From NCBI GenBank assembly GCA_005879045.1, contig VBLV01000193.1, positions 599 to 6,453 of the forward strand: a stretch of DNA of 5,855 nt, read 5' to 3'. This stretch comes from Methanobacteriota archaeon (GTDB lineage: Archaea; Thermoplasmatota; Thermoplasmata; RBG-16-68-12). The notes under the pieces are model-generated. The model saw only the letters and a program-made list of their open reading frames with translations, was not told where the DNA came from and searched no databases. Numbering within the stretch: position 1 is the stretch's first letter; every line of letters begins with the position of its first letter. A program made the translations under genes and the position numbers. This document shows, in pieces, positions 1-5,362 of this stretch.

Positions 1-558
1 GTCCTCCTCAGCGGGGAGGACATCTACACGCTGCCCGCGGTGACCGTCCGCCGCCGGATCGGAATGGTGTTCCAGAAAGCCAATCCCTTTCCGACAATGT
101 CCATCTACGAAAACGTCGCTGCAGGCCTTCGGCTGAACGGAGAACGCAACCGGGACCGGCTCGATACGGCGGTCCTGGAGAGCCTGAAGCAGGCCGCCCT
201 CTGGGACGAGGTGAAGGACTCGTTGGAGAAGAGCGGGGCGAGTTTGTCCGGAGGCCAACAACAGCGGCTCTGCATTGCGAGGGCCCTCGCGGTGCATCCG
301 GAGGTCCTCCTCATGGACGAGCCCTGTGCGGCCCTCGACCCGATCGCGACGGCGAAGATCGAGGACCTCATCTTTGACCTGAAGAAGGATTATACGGTTG
401 TGATCGTGACGCACAACATGCAGCAAGCCGCGCGCGTGGCGGAGACGACGGCCTTCATGTATCTGGGCCATCTCATCGAGGTGGGCCCGACCCGCGAGCT
501 CTTCGAAAGGCCGAAAGAGACGTTGACAGAAAGCTACATCACCGGGAGGTTTGGATAG
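1..558 (+). CDS. pstB: Phosphate ABC transporter ATP-binding protein PstB, C-terminal part (5' end outside window)
   Basis: PstB is the cytoplasmic ATPase that powers the PstA/PstC channel to import inorganic phosphate bound by PstS. The reading frame is open from base 1, so the N-terminus and Walker A are missing; 185 residues remain. In the fragment I see the Q-loop [11 protein letters not shown] (Q at residue 25), the PstB-typical stretch [15 protein letters not shown], the ABC signature LSGGQQQ (82-88), Walker B VLLMDEP (102-108), the D-loop ALDP (111-114) and the switch histidine in VTHNMQQA (H138). The NPFP-MSIYENV wording and the C-terminal [12 protein letters not shown] segment are characteristic of PstB rather than a generic ABC ATPase. 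The GTG at base 40 is internal to the domain and is not the real start. It is followed by phoU with a one-base overlap, the usual end of a pst operon. Confident family call. Confidence 0.95.
   Translation, partial: VLLSGEDIYTLPAVTVRRRIGMVFQKANPFPTMSIYENVAAGLRLNGERNRDRLDTAVLESLKQAALWDEVKDSLEKSGASLSGGQQQRLCIARALAVHPEVLLMDEPCAALDPIATAKIEDLIFDLKKDYTVVIVTHNMQQAARVAETTAFMYLGHLIEVGPTRELFERPKETLTESYITGRFG
544..550 (+). promoter_or_regulatory. Ribosome binding site for phoU
   Basis: GGGAGGT lies inside the last codons of pstB, 7-8 bases before the GTG at 558. It decides the phoU start: the GTG overlaps the pstB stop (TAGTG), suggesting coupled translation, and the next in-frame ATG (618) has no comparable site at the right distance. 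Confidence 0.75.
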
Positions 559-1229
559 TGCCGCAGGCCGCAGAACGGAAAGCGCTACAGAAGGGGCTCC
601 TGAAACTGAACGAGAACATGGTGACCCTCGCCGAGCTGAGCGAGCTGGCGATTCGGAAGGCGATCGACGCCTTGACCCGACTCGACGGAGAAGTCGCGCG
701 AGAGGTCTTCACGATCGACCAAGAGGTCTACGGCCTCCAGCTCGAGATCGAGCACACGTGCGTGGACCTCATTGCCCTCCATGCACCCGTCGCCCGGGAT
801 CTCCGAACGATCACGACGTCCCTGAAGATAAAAGACCTCGGGGAACTCACGTTGCAATTCAGTCCCTTCGCCCGCGGCGTGGAACCGGAACTCACGCGGA
901 TCCAGGAGATGGCGGACCGGACGATCCAGATGGTCGACACGGCCATCGACGCGTTCGTCAAGCACGACGCGGAATCCGTCCGGAACATCATGCAGGTCGA
1001 CGACGCCGTGGATCAGATGCACGACGAAAACTTCAACGAGCTTGTGCGTCGGATGACGGAAGGAAGCCTGAAGATCGAAACGGGGGCGAGATACATCCTC
1101 GTGAACCGGTACCTCGAGCGGATCGCAGACCACGCGGTCAATATCGGCATGCGCGTCGTCTACATGGTCACGGGTGATTGGCTCCCGCGGGAGCGGGCCG
1201 CGGACCGAGCCAAGCGGATCCCGAAGTGA
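558..1229 (+). CDS. phoU: Phosphate transport/signalling regulator PhoU
   Basis: PhoU is a soluble all-helical protein made of two three-helix bundles. It binds metal clusters, sits at the Pst transporter and restrains phosphate uptake or signalling. This 223-residue protein has the usual length. Repeat 1 spans about residues 10-105, with acidic helix DQEVYGLQLEIE (54-65) followed by HAPVARDLRTITTSLKI (75-91). Repeat 2 spans about 115-205, with the acidic helix VDDAVDQMHDENF (147-159) and the canonical closing motif NRYLERIADHAVNIG (183-197). The matching motif in repeat 1, normally like DLxRIxxxAxxIA, reads DLGELTLQFSPFARG (93-107) and has lost the Arg and later acidic/aromatic positions. 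The GTG start at 558 overlaps the pstB stop and has a good ribosome binding site. Last gene of the pst operon in this window; no U-rich terminator is obvious after it. Confidence 0.95.
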   Translation: MPQAAERKALQKGLLKLNENMVTLAELSELAIRKAIDALTRLDGEVAREVFTIDQEVYGLQLEIEHTCVDLIALHAPVARDLRTITTSLKIKDLGELTLQFSPFARGVEPELTRIQEMADRTIQMVDTAIDAFVKHDAESVRNIMQVDDAVDQMHDENFNELVRRMTEGSLKIETGARYILVNRYLERIADHAVNIGMRVVYMVTGDWLPRERAADRAKRIPK

Positions 1230-1531
1230 CAGGGCCGAGAGCACGTCGCTATAGACCTCGGATTCCTCCCGAGACCTTGTCGCTCAGGTTCATGCACGAG
1301 CGGACCCGTTCTTCGTCGGATGAGACAAACACCTGAAGAGAGCTGCGAGAGCGACTTCGATCTGTGGAAGCTCGATCGCGACTCCCAAGAAGAAACACAC
1401 CAAGCGGAATTCGCTCCGAAGTGACGGAAGGGGGAAAGTCGCCCATGGACTTCGGCGTGGACGGAGACCACTCGGAGAGGTGGTCGCCCTCCTCGAGCGG
1501 CCACGGGCGGAGGGAAGGGACGCGGCGCGTC
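1230..1531. other. Convergent intergenic region, no gene seen
   Basis: About 300 bases separate the phoU stop from the stop of the converging SRPBCC gene. Frames that run through here continue into the flanking genes, lack a good start with ribosome binding site, and translate to Arg/Ser-rich strings typical of GC-rich shadows. I see no tRNA-like cloverleaf, no repeat array and no T-run of the kind archaeal terminators use. The only structures are a short CTCGG/CCGAG dyad (1257-1261 with 1269-1273) and the stem-loop at 1463-1488. It may hold the 3' ends of both transcripts. Confidence 0.6.
1463..1488. other. Stem-loop in the convergent intergenic region
   Basis: GACCACT (1466-1472) can pair with GGTGGTC (1479-1485) around a six-base loop; one pair is G-U on the + strand. 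Past an A/G mismatch, two more G-C pairs (1463-1464 with 1487-1488) extend the stem. It lies 43 bases beyond the SRPBCC stop on the - strand and about 230 bases beyond phoU. There is no adjacent U-tract on either strand, so a terminator role is only a guess; a processing or 3'-end stabilising hairpin is equally possible. Confidence 0.3.
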
Positions 1532-1945
1532 CTAGAAGTCTTGGAGGGCCGCGTTGTCTTCGCTGAAGACCTTCTCGAAGTATCCGAGGGTGCATTTTCG
1601 GATCTCCTCGTCGCTGGCGCCTTGGCGGTGGAAGTCTCCGACGACGATGACCTTCGTCTTGTCGCCCATCGGGACATAGGTGTGGGTTTGTTTCGAGCCC
1701 TTCGATGGACCTTCCAAGACCTGCAGCTCGAACCCGAACGGCGGGTCCATCCGCATCTGCCAGATCTCTTCGGCCTTGCCTTGCGGCCCGGCGATCTCGG
1801 CCCGGATCTTCATCGTGTTCCCCTTCTGCTCCAGGACCTTCTGGCTCAGGATCGACTCATGCTGGTGGCTCTCCGGATCCTGGAGATACTTCCAAATCTT
1901 GTCAATCGAGGCGTCGAACACGCCGTCGTCTCGCACGTATACCAT
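1532..1945 (-). CDS. SRPBCC (START-like) domain protein, function unknown
   Basis: A 137-residue protein that fits the SRPBCC/START-like fold (polyketide cyclase/dehydrase, CoxG-like), a helix-grip domain with a deep hydrophobic ligand cavity. The N-terminal strand VYVRDDGVFDA is followed by SIDKIWKYLQDPESHQH (13-29), the usual first helix pair. Alternating strands follow (about 44-52, 57-67, 71-79, 86-92, 96-104). A long C-terminal helix, residues 112-135, closes the cavity. No signal peptide or membrane segment is visible, so it should be cytoplasmic. The ATG at 1945 is preceded by GGAGGAG with six bases spacing, and the gene has its own promoter-like region. The ligand cannot be read from sequence; these proteins may bind lipids, sterol-like molecules or small aromatics, or act as cyclases. 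It is transcribed away from the ABC permease and towards phoU, with no obvious operon partner downstream. Confidence 0.8.
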   Translation of the reverse strand: MVYVRDDGVFDASIDKIWKYLQDPESHQHESILSQKVLEQKGNTMKIRAEIAGPQGKAEEIWQMRMDPPFGFELQVLEGPSKGSKQTHTYVPMGDKTKVIVVGDFHRQGASDEEIRKCTLGYFEKVFSEDNAALQDF

Positions 1946-1951
1946 TCGTTT

Positions 1952-1958
1952 CTCCTCC
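1952..1958 (-). promoter_or_regulatory. Ribosome binding site for the SRPBCC gene
   Basis: On the - strand GGAGGAG stands six bases before the ATG at 1945. It directly abuts the 7-bp inverted repeat at 1959-1977, so folding of that repeat in RNA could affect access to it. Confidence 0.75.
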
Positions 1959-1977
1959 GGGACATGGACGATGTCCC
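1959..1977. promoter_or_regulatory. Inverted repeat, candidate operator or 5' leader hairpin of the SRPBCC gene
   Basis: GGGACAT (1959-1965) and ATGTCCC (1971-1977) form a perfect 7-bp inverted repeat with a five-base spacer. On the - strand it lies between the TATA-like element at 1995-2004 and the ribosome binding site at 1952-1958, and would cover the predicted transcription start near 1974. This is where archaeal repressors typically bind. Alternatively it folds in the short 5' leader next to the ribosome binding site. The binding protein is unknown. Confidence 0.45.
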
Positions 1978-1985
1978 TGGCGGCC

Positions 1986-2030
1986 TATACTTTGTATACT
2001 ATTTGAAGGCGGCAGGGAAGGATAGTATAT
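1986..2030 (-). promoter_or_regulatory. TATA-rich promoter region of the SRPBCC gene
   Basis: In an otherwise GC-rich setting, the - strand carries AAATAGTATAC (2004-1994), a TATA-like element about 25 bases before a predicted start near 1974. A second TATA-like stretch, ATATACTAT, lies at 2030-2022. The two are arms of an 8-bp perfect inverted repeat, TATACTAT (1995-2002) and ATAGTATA (2022-2029). TATAC-TTT-GTATA at 1986-1998 is a further small dyad. Which element is the true promoter cannot be decided by eye; the nearer one gives a short leader of about 28 bases containing the ribosome binding site. Confidence 0.5.
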
Positions 2031-2062
2031 CGCGGGACCCGGACGTCCGTTTCAGTCCAACA

Positions 2063-2082
2063 GCGCGAATCAGACTTTGCGC
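2063..2082. other. Short stem-loop after the C2H2-like gene
   Basis: GCGCGAA (2063-2069) can pair with TTTGCGC (2076-2082) across a six-base loop, with one G-U pair on the + strand and an A-C mismatch on the - strand. It starts four bases past the stop of the - strand C2H2-like gene. There is no following U-tract, so a terminator role is weakly supported. Confidence 0.2.
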
Positions 2083-2086
2083 CTAA

Positions 2087-2368
2087 TCAAGCGGGAATTC
2101 CCGACTTCCATCTGGCGTCCTCAACGGCTTCGACGGCCAGAGAACCCGACGCGCCACCCACGACGCTCGGCTCGACTCGGATAATCTCGCCCGGCCGCCC
2201 AGCGCGGACGCGGGCCGCGAGCCAGTCGGGTCCCCACCCGTGACGTGGACCGTGATCCTTCCACTCGGCGAAGCCGATGAGTCGCGCCCCGCAATCGGGG
2301 CAAAGCTCCCTGCGCCAGGAATCATCATCCACGCGTTGCACGGCAAAGACTGATTGCGCCATCGTCAC
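2087..2368 (-). CDS. Small protein with a single C2H2-type zinc-finger motif
   Basis: I do not recognise a named family. The 93-residue product holds C23-x2-C26-x12-H39-x3-H43, the exact spacing of a classical C2H2 finger, with hydrophobic residues at the usual inner positions (L30 and W36). The CPDCG knuckle is typical of zinc ribbons and fingers. However, H39-G-P-R-H43 puts a proline where the finger helix should run, so the fold may differ. After it comes a Trp-rich patch (HGWGPDW, 43-49) and a low-complexity C-terminus. No membrane segment. Codons end mostly in G or C, as in neighbouring genes, and the two competing frames look like shadows. The start may be the GTG at 2368 or the ATG at 2362; neither has a ribosome binding site, and a TATA-like element sits about 20-30 bases upstream, suggesting a leaderless transcript. 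It precedes the SRPBCC gene by 141 bases but that gene has its own promoter signals. Confidence 0.5.
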   Translation of the reverse strand: MTMAQSVFAVQRVDDDSWRRELCPDCGARLIGFAEWKDHGPRHGWGPDWLAARVRAGRPGEIIRVEPSVVGGASGSLAVEAVEDARWKSGIPA

Positions 2369-2387
2369 GGTTCAAAGGGGACGAAGT

Positions 2388-2447
2388 AGTAATATTCTAT
2401 TCGACGTTTAATTTCGAAAGGAATATTCACATCGGGATATCGATATG
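2388..2447. promoter_or_regulatory. AT-rich, palindrome-dense island between divergent genes
   Basis: This 60-base stretch is strikingly AT-rich against its surroundings. It contains AATATTC (2391-2397) and GAATATT (2421-2427) as an inverted repeat, the palindromes TTTCGAAA (2412-2419) and GAATATTC (2421-2428), and the 10-bp palindrome ATATCGATAT (2437-2446). It lies upstream of the - strand C2H2-like gene and about 200 bases upstream of the + strand ABC permease. It probably serves as a promoter/operator region, at least for the former; which proteins bind is unknown. Confidence 0.4.
2390..2398 (-). promoter_or_regulatory. TATA-like element of the C2H2-like gene
   Basis: On the - strand AGAATATTA ends 21 bases before the GTG at 2368 and 27 bases before the ATG at 2362. 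That distance would put the transcription start at or next to the start codon, matching the missing ribosome binding site and implying a leaderless mRNA. The same bases form the left arm of the inverted repeat in the AT-rich island. Confidence 0.4.
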
Positions 2448-2546
2448 CCGCAATCATTGTCGGCGATCGGGAATCGCATTTCGCGACCCCATCGTACTGC
2501 GTCAGCGGACGTGGGTTTCGAGCCGCAAGGGCTTGGGGGGCACGTT

Positions 2547-2576
2547 CGCATTCCTCGAAGAAAGCTTCGAAATGCG
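2547..2576. other. Strong bulged stem-loop upstream of the ABC permease
   Basis: CGCATT (2547-2552) pairs with AATGCG (2571-2576), and TCGAAG (2555-2560) with CTTCGA (2565-2570): twelve perfect pairs broken only by a two-base CC bulge, with an AAAG tetraloop. It lies 73 bases before the permease start and upstream of the TATA-like CTTATAC. It could therefore be a DNA-level operator, or an RNA element if transcription begins further upstream. The 3' arm also matches CGCATTTCG at 2475-2483 (nine pairs). Confidence 0.45.
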
Positions 2577-2603
2577 TGGGAAAAGCCTAACGGTCCGAAT
2601 GGG

Positions 2604-2610
2604 CTTATAC
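2604..2610 (+). promoter_or_regulatory. Candidate TATA element of the ABC transporter operon
   Basis: CTTATAC is the AT-richest stretch shortly before the permease gene. A start about 25 bases on (near 2632) would give a leader of roughly 18 bases holding the ribosome binding site. The purine-containing CCGAAT just upstream could be a BRE. Weak evidence by eye. Confidence 0.3.
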
Positions 2611-2638
2611 GGCCTCCGTCATTTCCGAAGGTGAGGCT

Positions 2639-2645
2639 GGAGGGA
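2639..2645 (+). promoter_or_regulatory. Ribosome binding site for the ABC permease
   Basis: GGAGGGA stands four to six bases before the GTG at 2650. It fixes the start together with an in-frame TGA at 2632-2634, which rules out any longer protein. Confidence 0.8.
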
Positions 2646-2649
2646 TACC

Positions 2650-5361
2650 GTGGCCTTGCTACGCTACGCTGCGGCAGACGTCCTTCGCAGTCGGCGACGG
2701 ACATTGACGGCAGTCCTGGGTGTGCTCCTCGCGGTCACGTTCATCGCAGGCACCTTCATCGCGATCGATTCGTCGACGCGGGCCACTCTGGATGGAATCC
2801 TGGCGAACTACCCGGCCGATATCCAGTTCCAGGCAGGGCCCGGGAACGCGACCCAAATCCGAGAAGCCCTTGAGGCGATCCCCGGCATCGTCCGCGTGGC
2901 ATCGTGGCGCAACGCCCAGTTCTCCGAAATGGAGTCGCCCTCCTCCGGGGGGCCGACGTACGCCCAGATCGTCGGCGTCGAGCCCGACCGTCCTCCTTCG
3001 TTTCTTAACGGGATTACGATTACGGCGGGCAATCTTTCCCTTCCAAGAGGCACGGTCGCGCTGAGCGAGGACCTCGCCAAGCAAGTGAACGTCACCCTGG
3101 GCGGCACCGCCGCTTTCGTGTACCGTACGTACAACATCACCGGAAACGAGACACTCACACGCGTCGATGTGACGGTCGGCGGCCTCTTCCGGAATCCATA
3201 TACTGGCGTGGGTCCTTTCTACGCGCCCGCGACAGCACTCGTCCAGATACGAGATGTCGACTGGTATGAACAGCAACTGAGCGTGATCCCGTACGGCGGG
3301 AATTTCATTGCGGGAGAGACCCGAATCGATCGGGATCGGCTTCTCGATCCGTACGACCTCGCGGCGTCCCAGCGAAACCTCGCGCGCCTCGACCGCCAAA
3401 TCAACGAGGTCCTCGCGCCGCAGGGTCGCGTGACCATCGACTACGTCGGGAATGCAATCAGCAACTTCGCCACGACCATCACGATCCAGCGGATCATCTA
3501 CCTCGCGCTCTCCACCCCGGTCTTGCTGCTCGGGGTTTACCTCGGGGCGATTGGCGTGGACCTGGGCCACGCGGAACGTCGACGCGAGCTGGCGGTCCTC
3601 AAGACCCGAGGTGCGACCCCGCGCCAGCTCGTTGGGCTCCTGCTCGTCGAAGCGGCACTCGGGGGAGCGATCGCTGCGATCGTGGGCCTCTTTGCGGGAG
3701 TGGGCCTGAGTCGTCTGTTGCTCACCTTCGTGAGTCCGTTCAGCACTCCCACCGCGCCGCGGTACGAGGTCATCGTCCTCACCCCCTCGACGGTCGTCAT
3801 CGTGACGATCTTGTCCGTGATTTTCATGGCGATCACGAGCATCCGATCGGCGCGGCGAACGGCGCGCATCCCGATCGTGGAGACGCTCAGGTACTACGCG
3901 CCCGGTGAGACTCGGATTCAGTATCGGCCCTGGGTTGACATCCTGCTCATCACCTTGGCGATCGTCACGTACGGAATGGTCCTCTATACGCGCGCGAATC
4001 AGCAGGACCTCTTTACGTTCCTCATCGGTGCCCTTTTTTCCATCATTCTGCCCTTCACGCCGATCTTCCTCATCGTCGGGACGACCCGGCTCCTGACCCG
4101 TTCTACGGGTCGAGTGTACGAATGGACGGCCCGCGTGTGCAAGCCGTTCGCGAAGAACCTGTACTACGTCATCAGCCGGAACCTGCGGCGAAATCCGCGG
4201 CGATCTGCGAACGTCGCAGTCATCATCGCCCTTGGCCTCGCATTCGGGATGTTCATCCTGGTGACGTTCTCCTCGCAGCTCGGCTACCAAGAACGCCAAG
4301 TTCGAGCTTCGATCGGTGCGGATCTTGCGGTGGACGCCCCGCCGTACGATCCGACGTTCGCGGCGAACCTTAGCGCTCTCCCGGAGGTGGCCGGGACCAC
4401 TCGGGTTCAGAACGTCCCGGCCTCTCCGCCCTACGCGTATGCGGCTGTCTACGCGCTCGACCCGGTGACGTTCTTCGCCGTCACGAATCCCGAGCCTTGG
4501 TACTTCGGAGCGGGTGGAGCGGAAGCGGCACGGCAAGTCCTCGCGACGCCCGGACAGGTCCTCGTCACGGAGGCGTACCTTCGGAATGCCTTCCTGGCCG
4601 TCGGGGATCGTCTCCGCTTCGAAGGCAGCGTGTATAACGGCACGAATTACACCGGCACGGTCACGGTGAACACGACGATCGGAGGGACCGTGCGCGGCCT
4701 GCCAGGCTACTACGGATTCGGCCTGCCCAACGCAATCTACGGGAGCCGGGACACGTTGGGACCGCTCATCATGCCTGGGCCATTCCCGAGCTACGGCGGG
4801 GACCGATACCTTGCCGTCCTCCGTGCCAACGCGGACTGGCATGCCGCGAAGGCGGGCGTCGTCGCCCTTGGAGGATCCAACGTCCAGGTGACCGCCGAGC
4901 AAATTGAGGGGCTCCGCTCGAACCCCGTGTTCCGCGCCTTCTTTGGATTCATCGAGCTGGAGATGGCCTTCATGATCGTCATCCTTACGGCGGGCCTCGG
5001 AGTCATCCTATACGCCGCGACGCTCGAGAGGGATGTGGAGCTCGCGGCCATCCGGGCTCGCGGCGCGAGCGGGTGGCAGACGGCCGGCCTTCTGATCGGC
5101 GAGGCCGCCTCGATCATGCTGATTGGCCTCATCGTTGGCACGGGGATCGGCCTGCTCGCGGCGTACCTATCGACGTCGGTCATTTCAGCCGGCCCGGGAA
5201 CGGCGGGGGAGTCCTTGGTCCCGGTGCTCTTCATTTTCCCTCTGGAGGCTTTGCTCCTCCTGGTCCTCGCGCCCGCCGCGATGCTCCTCACGTCGTTCGC
5301 GGTCACGATTCGCATCGCGCGCATGGACATCGCACGGGTTCTGAAGCTCCGAGGTGGGTAA
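2650..5361 (+). CDS. FtsX/MacB-family ABC transporter permease with two FtsX cores
   Basis: A 903-residue integral membrane protein with about ten predicted transmembrane helices: 19-38, 282-304, 327-356, 375-397, 428-446, 454-477, 520-541, 768-791, 812-840 and 856-888. Two large extracytoplasmic domains follow helix 1 (about 39-280, MacB periplasmic-core-like) and helix 7 (about 542-767). Each half has an FtsX core with a cytoplasmic coupling segment of the same pattern: RRELAVLKTRGATPRQL (311-327) and RDVELAAIRARGASGWQ (794-810). The layout matches the ten-helix, two-core permeases (YbbP-type) rather than four-helix MacB or LolC/E. Such proteins act in export or in mechanical work on envelope components, not in classical import. 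Nine N-x-S/T sequons lie only in the outer domains, fitting archaeal N-glycosylation. The ATPase gene begins one base after the stop. No membrane fusion protein or lipoprotein partner is visible, so the substrate is unknown. Confidence 0.9.
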   Translation: MALLRYAAADVLRSRRRTLTAVLGVLLAVTFIAGTFIAIDSSTRATLDGILANYPADIQFQAGPGNATQIREALEAIPGIVRVASWRNAQFSEMESPSSGGPTYAQIVGVEPDRPPSFLNGITITAGNLSLPRGTVALSEDLAKQVNVTLGGTAAFVYRTYNITGNETLTRVDVTVGGLFRNPYTGVGPFYAPATALVQIRDVDWYEQQLSVIPYGGNFIAGETRIDRDRLLDPYDLAASQRNLARLDRQINEVLAPQGRVTIDYVGNAISNFATTITIQRIIYLALSTPVLLLGVYLGAIGVDLGHAERRRELAVLKTRGATPRQLVGLLLVEAALGGAIAAIVGLFAGVGLSRLLLTFVSPFSTPTAPRYEVIVLTPSTVVIVTILSVIFMAITSIRSARRTARIPIVETLRYYAPGETRIQYRPWVDILLITLAIVTYGMVLYTRANQQDLFTFLIGALFSIILPFTPIFLIVGTTRLLTRSTGRVYEWTARVCKPFAKNLYYVISRNLRRNPRRSANVAVIIALGLAFGMFILVTFSSQLGYQERQVRASIGADLAVDAPPYDPTFAANLSALPEVAGTTRVQNVPASPPYAYAAVYALDPVTFFAVTNPEPWYFGAGGAEAARQVLATPGQVLVTEAYLRNAFLAVGDRLRFEGSVYNGTNYTGTVTVNTTIGGTVRGLPGYYGFGLPNAIYGSRDTLGPLIMPGPFPSYGGDRYLAVLRANADWHAAKAGVVALGGSNVQVTAEQIEGLRSNPVFRAFFGFIELEMAFMIVILTAGLGVILYAATLERDVELAAIRARGASGWQTAGLLIGEAASIMLIGLIVGTGIGLLAAYLSTSVISAGPGTAGESLVPVLFIFPLEALLLLVLAPAAMLLTSFAVTIRIARMDIARVLKLRGG
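5351..5358 (+). promoter_or_regulatory. Ribosome binding site for the ABC ATPase
   Basis: GAGGTGGG overlaps the last codons of the permease and lies four bases before the GTG at 5363. It supports that start over the ATG at 5361, whose frame stops after nine codons. Confidence 0.7.
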
Positions 5362-5362
5362 T

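Noticed and set aside
828..880. Frameshift as the cause of the odd first PhoU motif
   Set aside because: Neither of the other two frames restores a DLxRI-like motif, and the protein continues normally on both sides.
551..1177. 208-codon + strand frame overlapping phoU
   Set aside because: Arg/Gly/Pro-rich translation with no motif; phoU in the neighbouring frame is unmistakable.
1230..1531. Possible tRNA or small RNA gene in the convergent spacer
   Set aside because: No T-loop-like GTTCRA motif with matching stem and no cloverleaf pairing could be found by eye.
2040..2049. 10-bp palindrome CGGACGTCCG between the two - strand genes
   Set aside because: Short, not repeated nearby, and not placed at a clear promoter distance; kept only as a note.
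1364..2086. 240-codon + strand frame across the intergenic region and the SRPBCC gene
   Set aside because: It is antisense to the SRPBCC coding region, which has a clear fold and ribosome binding site; this frame has neither a ribosome binding site nor a recognisable domain.
2092..2103. 12-bp perfect palindrome CGGGAATTCCCG at the end of the C2H2-like gene
   Set aside because: It lies inside coding sequence, would leave only a four-pair stem, has no U-tract after it, and palindromes of this kind occur by chance; not enough to call a terminator or operator.
2445..2873. 142-codon + strand frame starting in the AT-rich island
   Set aside because: No ribosome binding site; it runs out of frame into the permease gene and becomes Arg/Pro/Gly-rich there. 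The segment before 2650 shows no domain.
2659..4902. 747-codon open frame antisense to the ABC permease
   Set aside because: It mirrors the permease gene, and the product is an Arg/Asp/Glu/His-rich string without domains, as expected for the antisense of a GC-rich gene.
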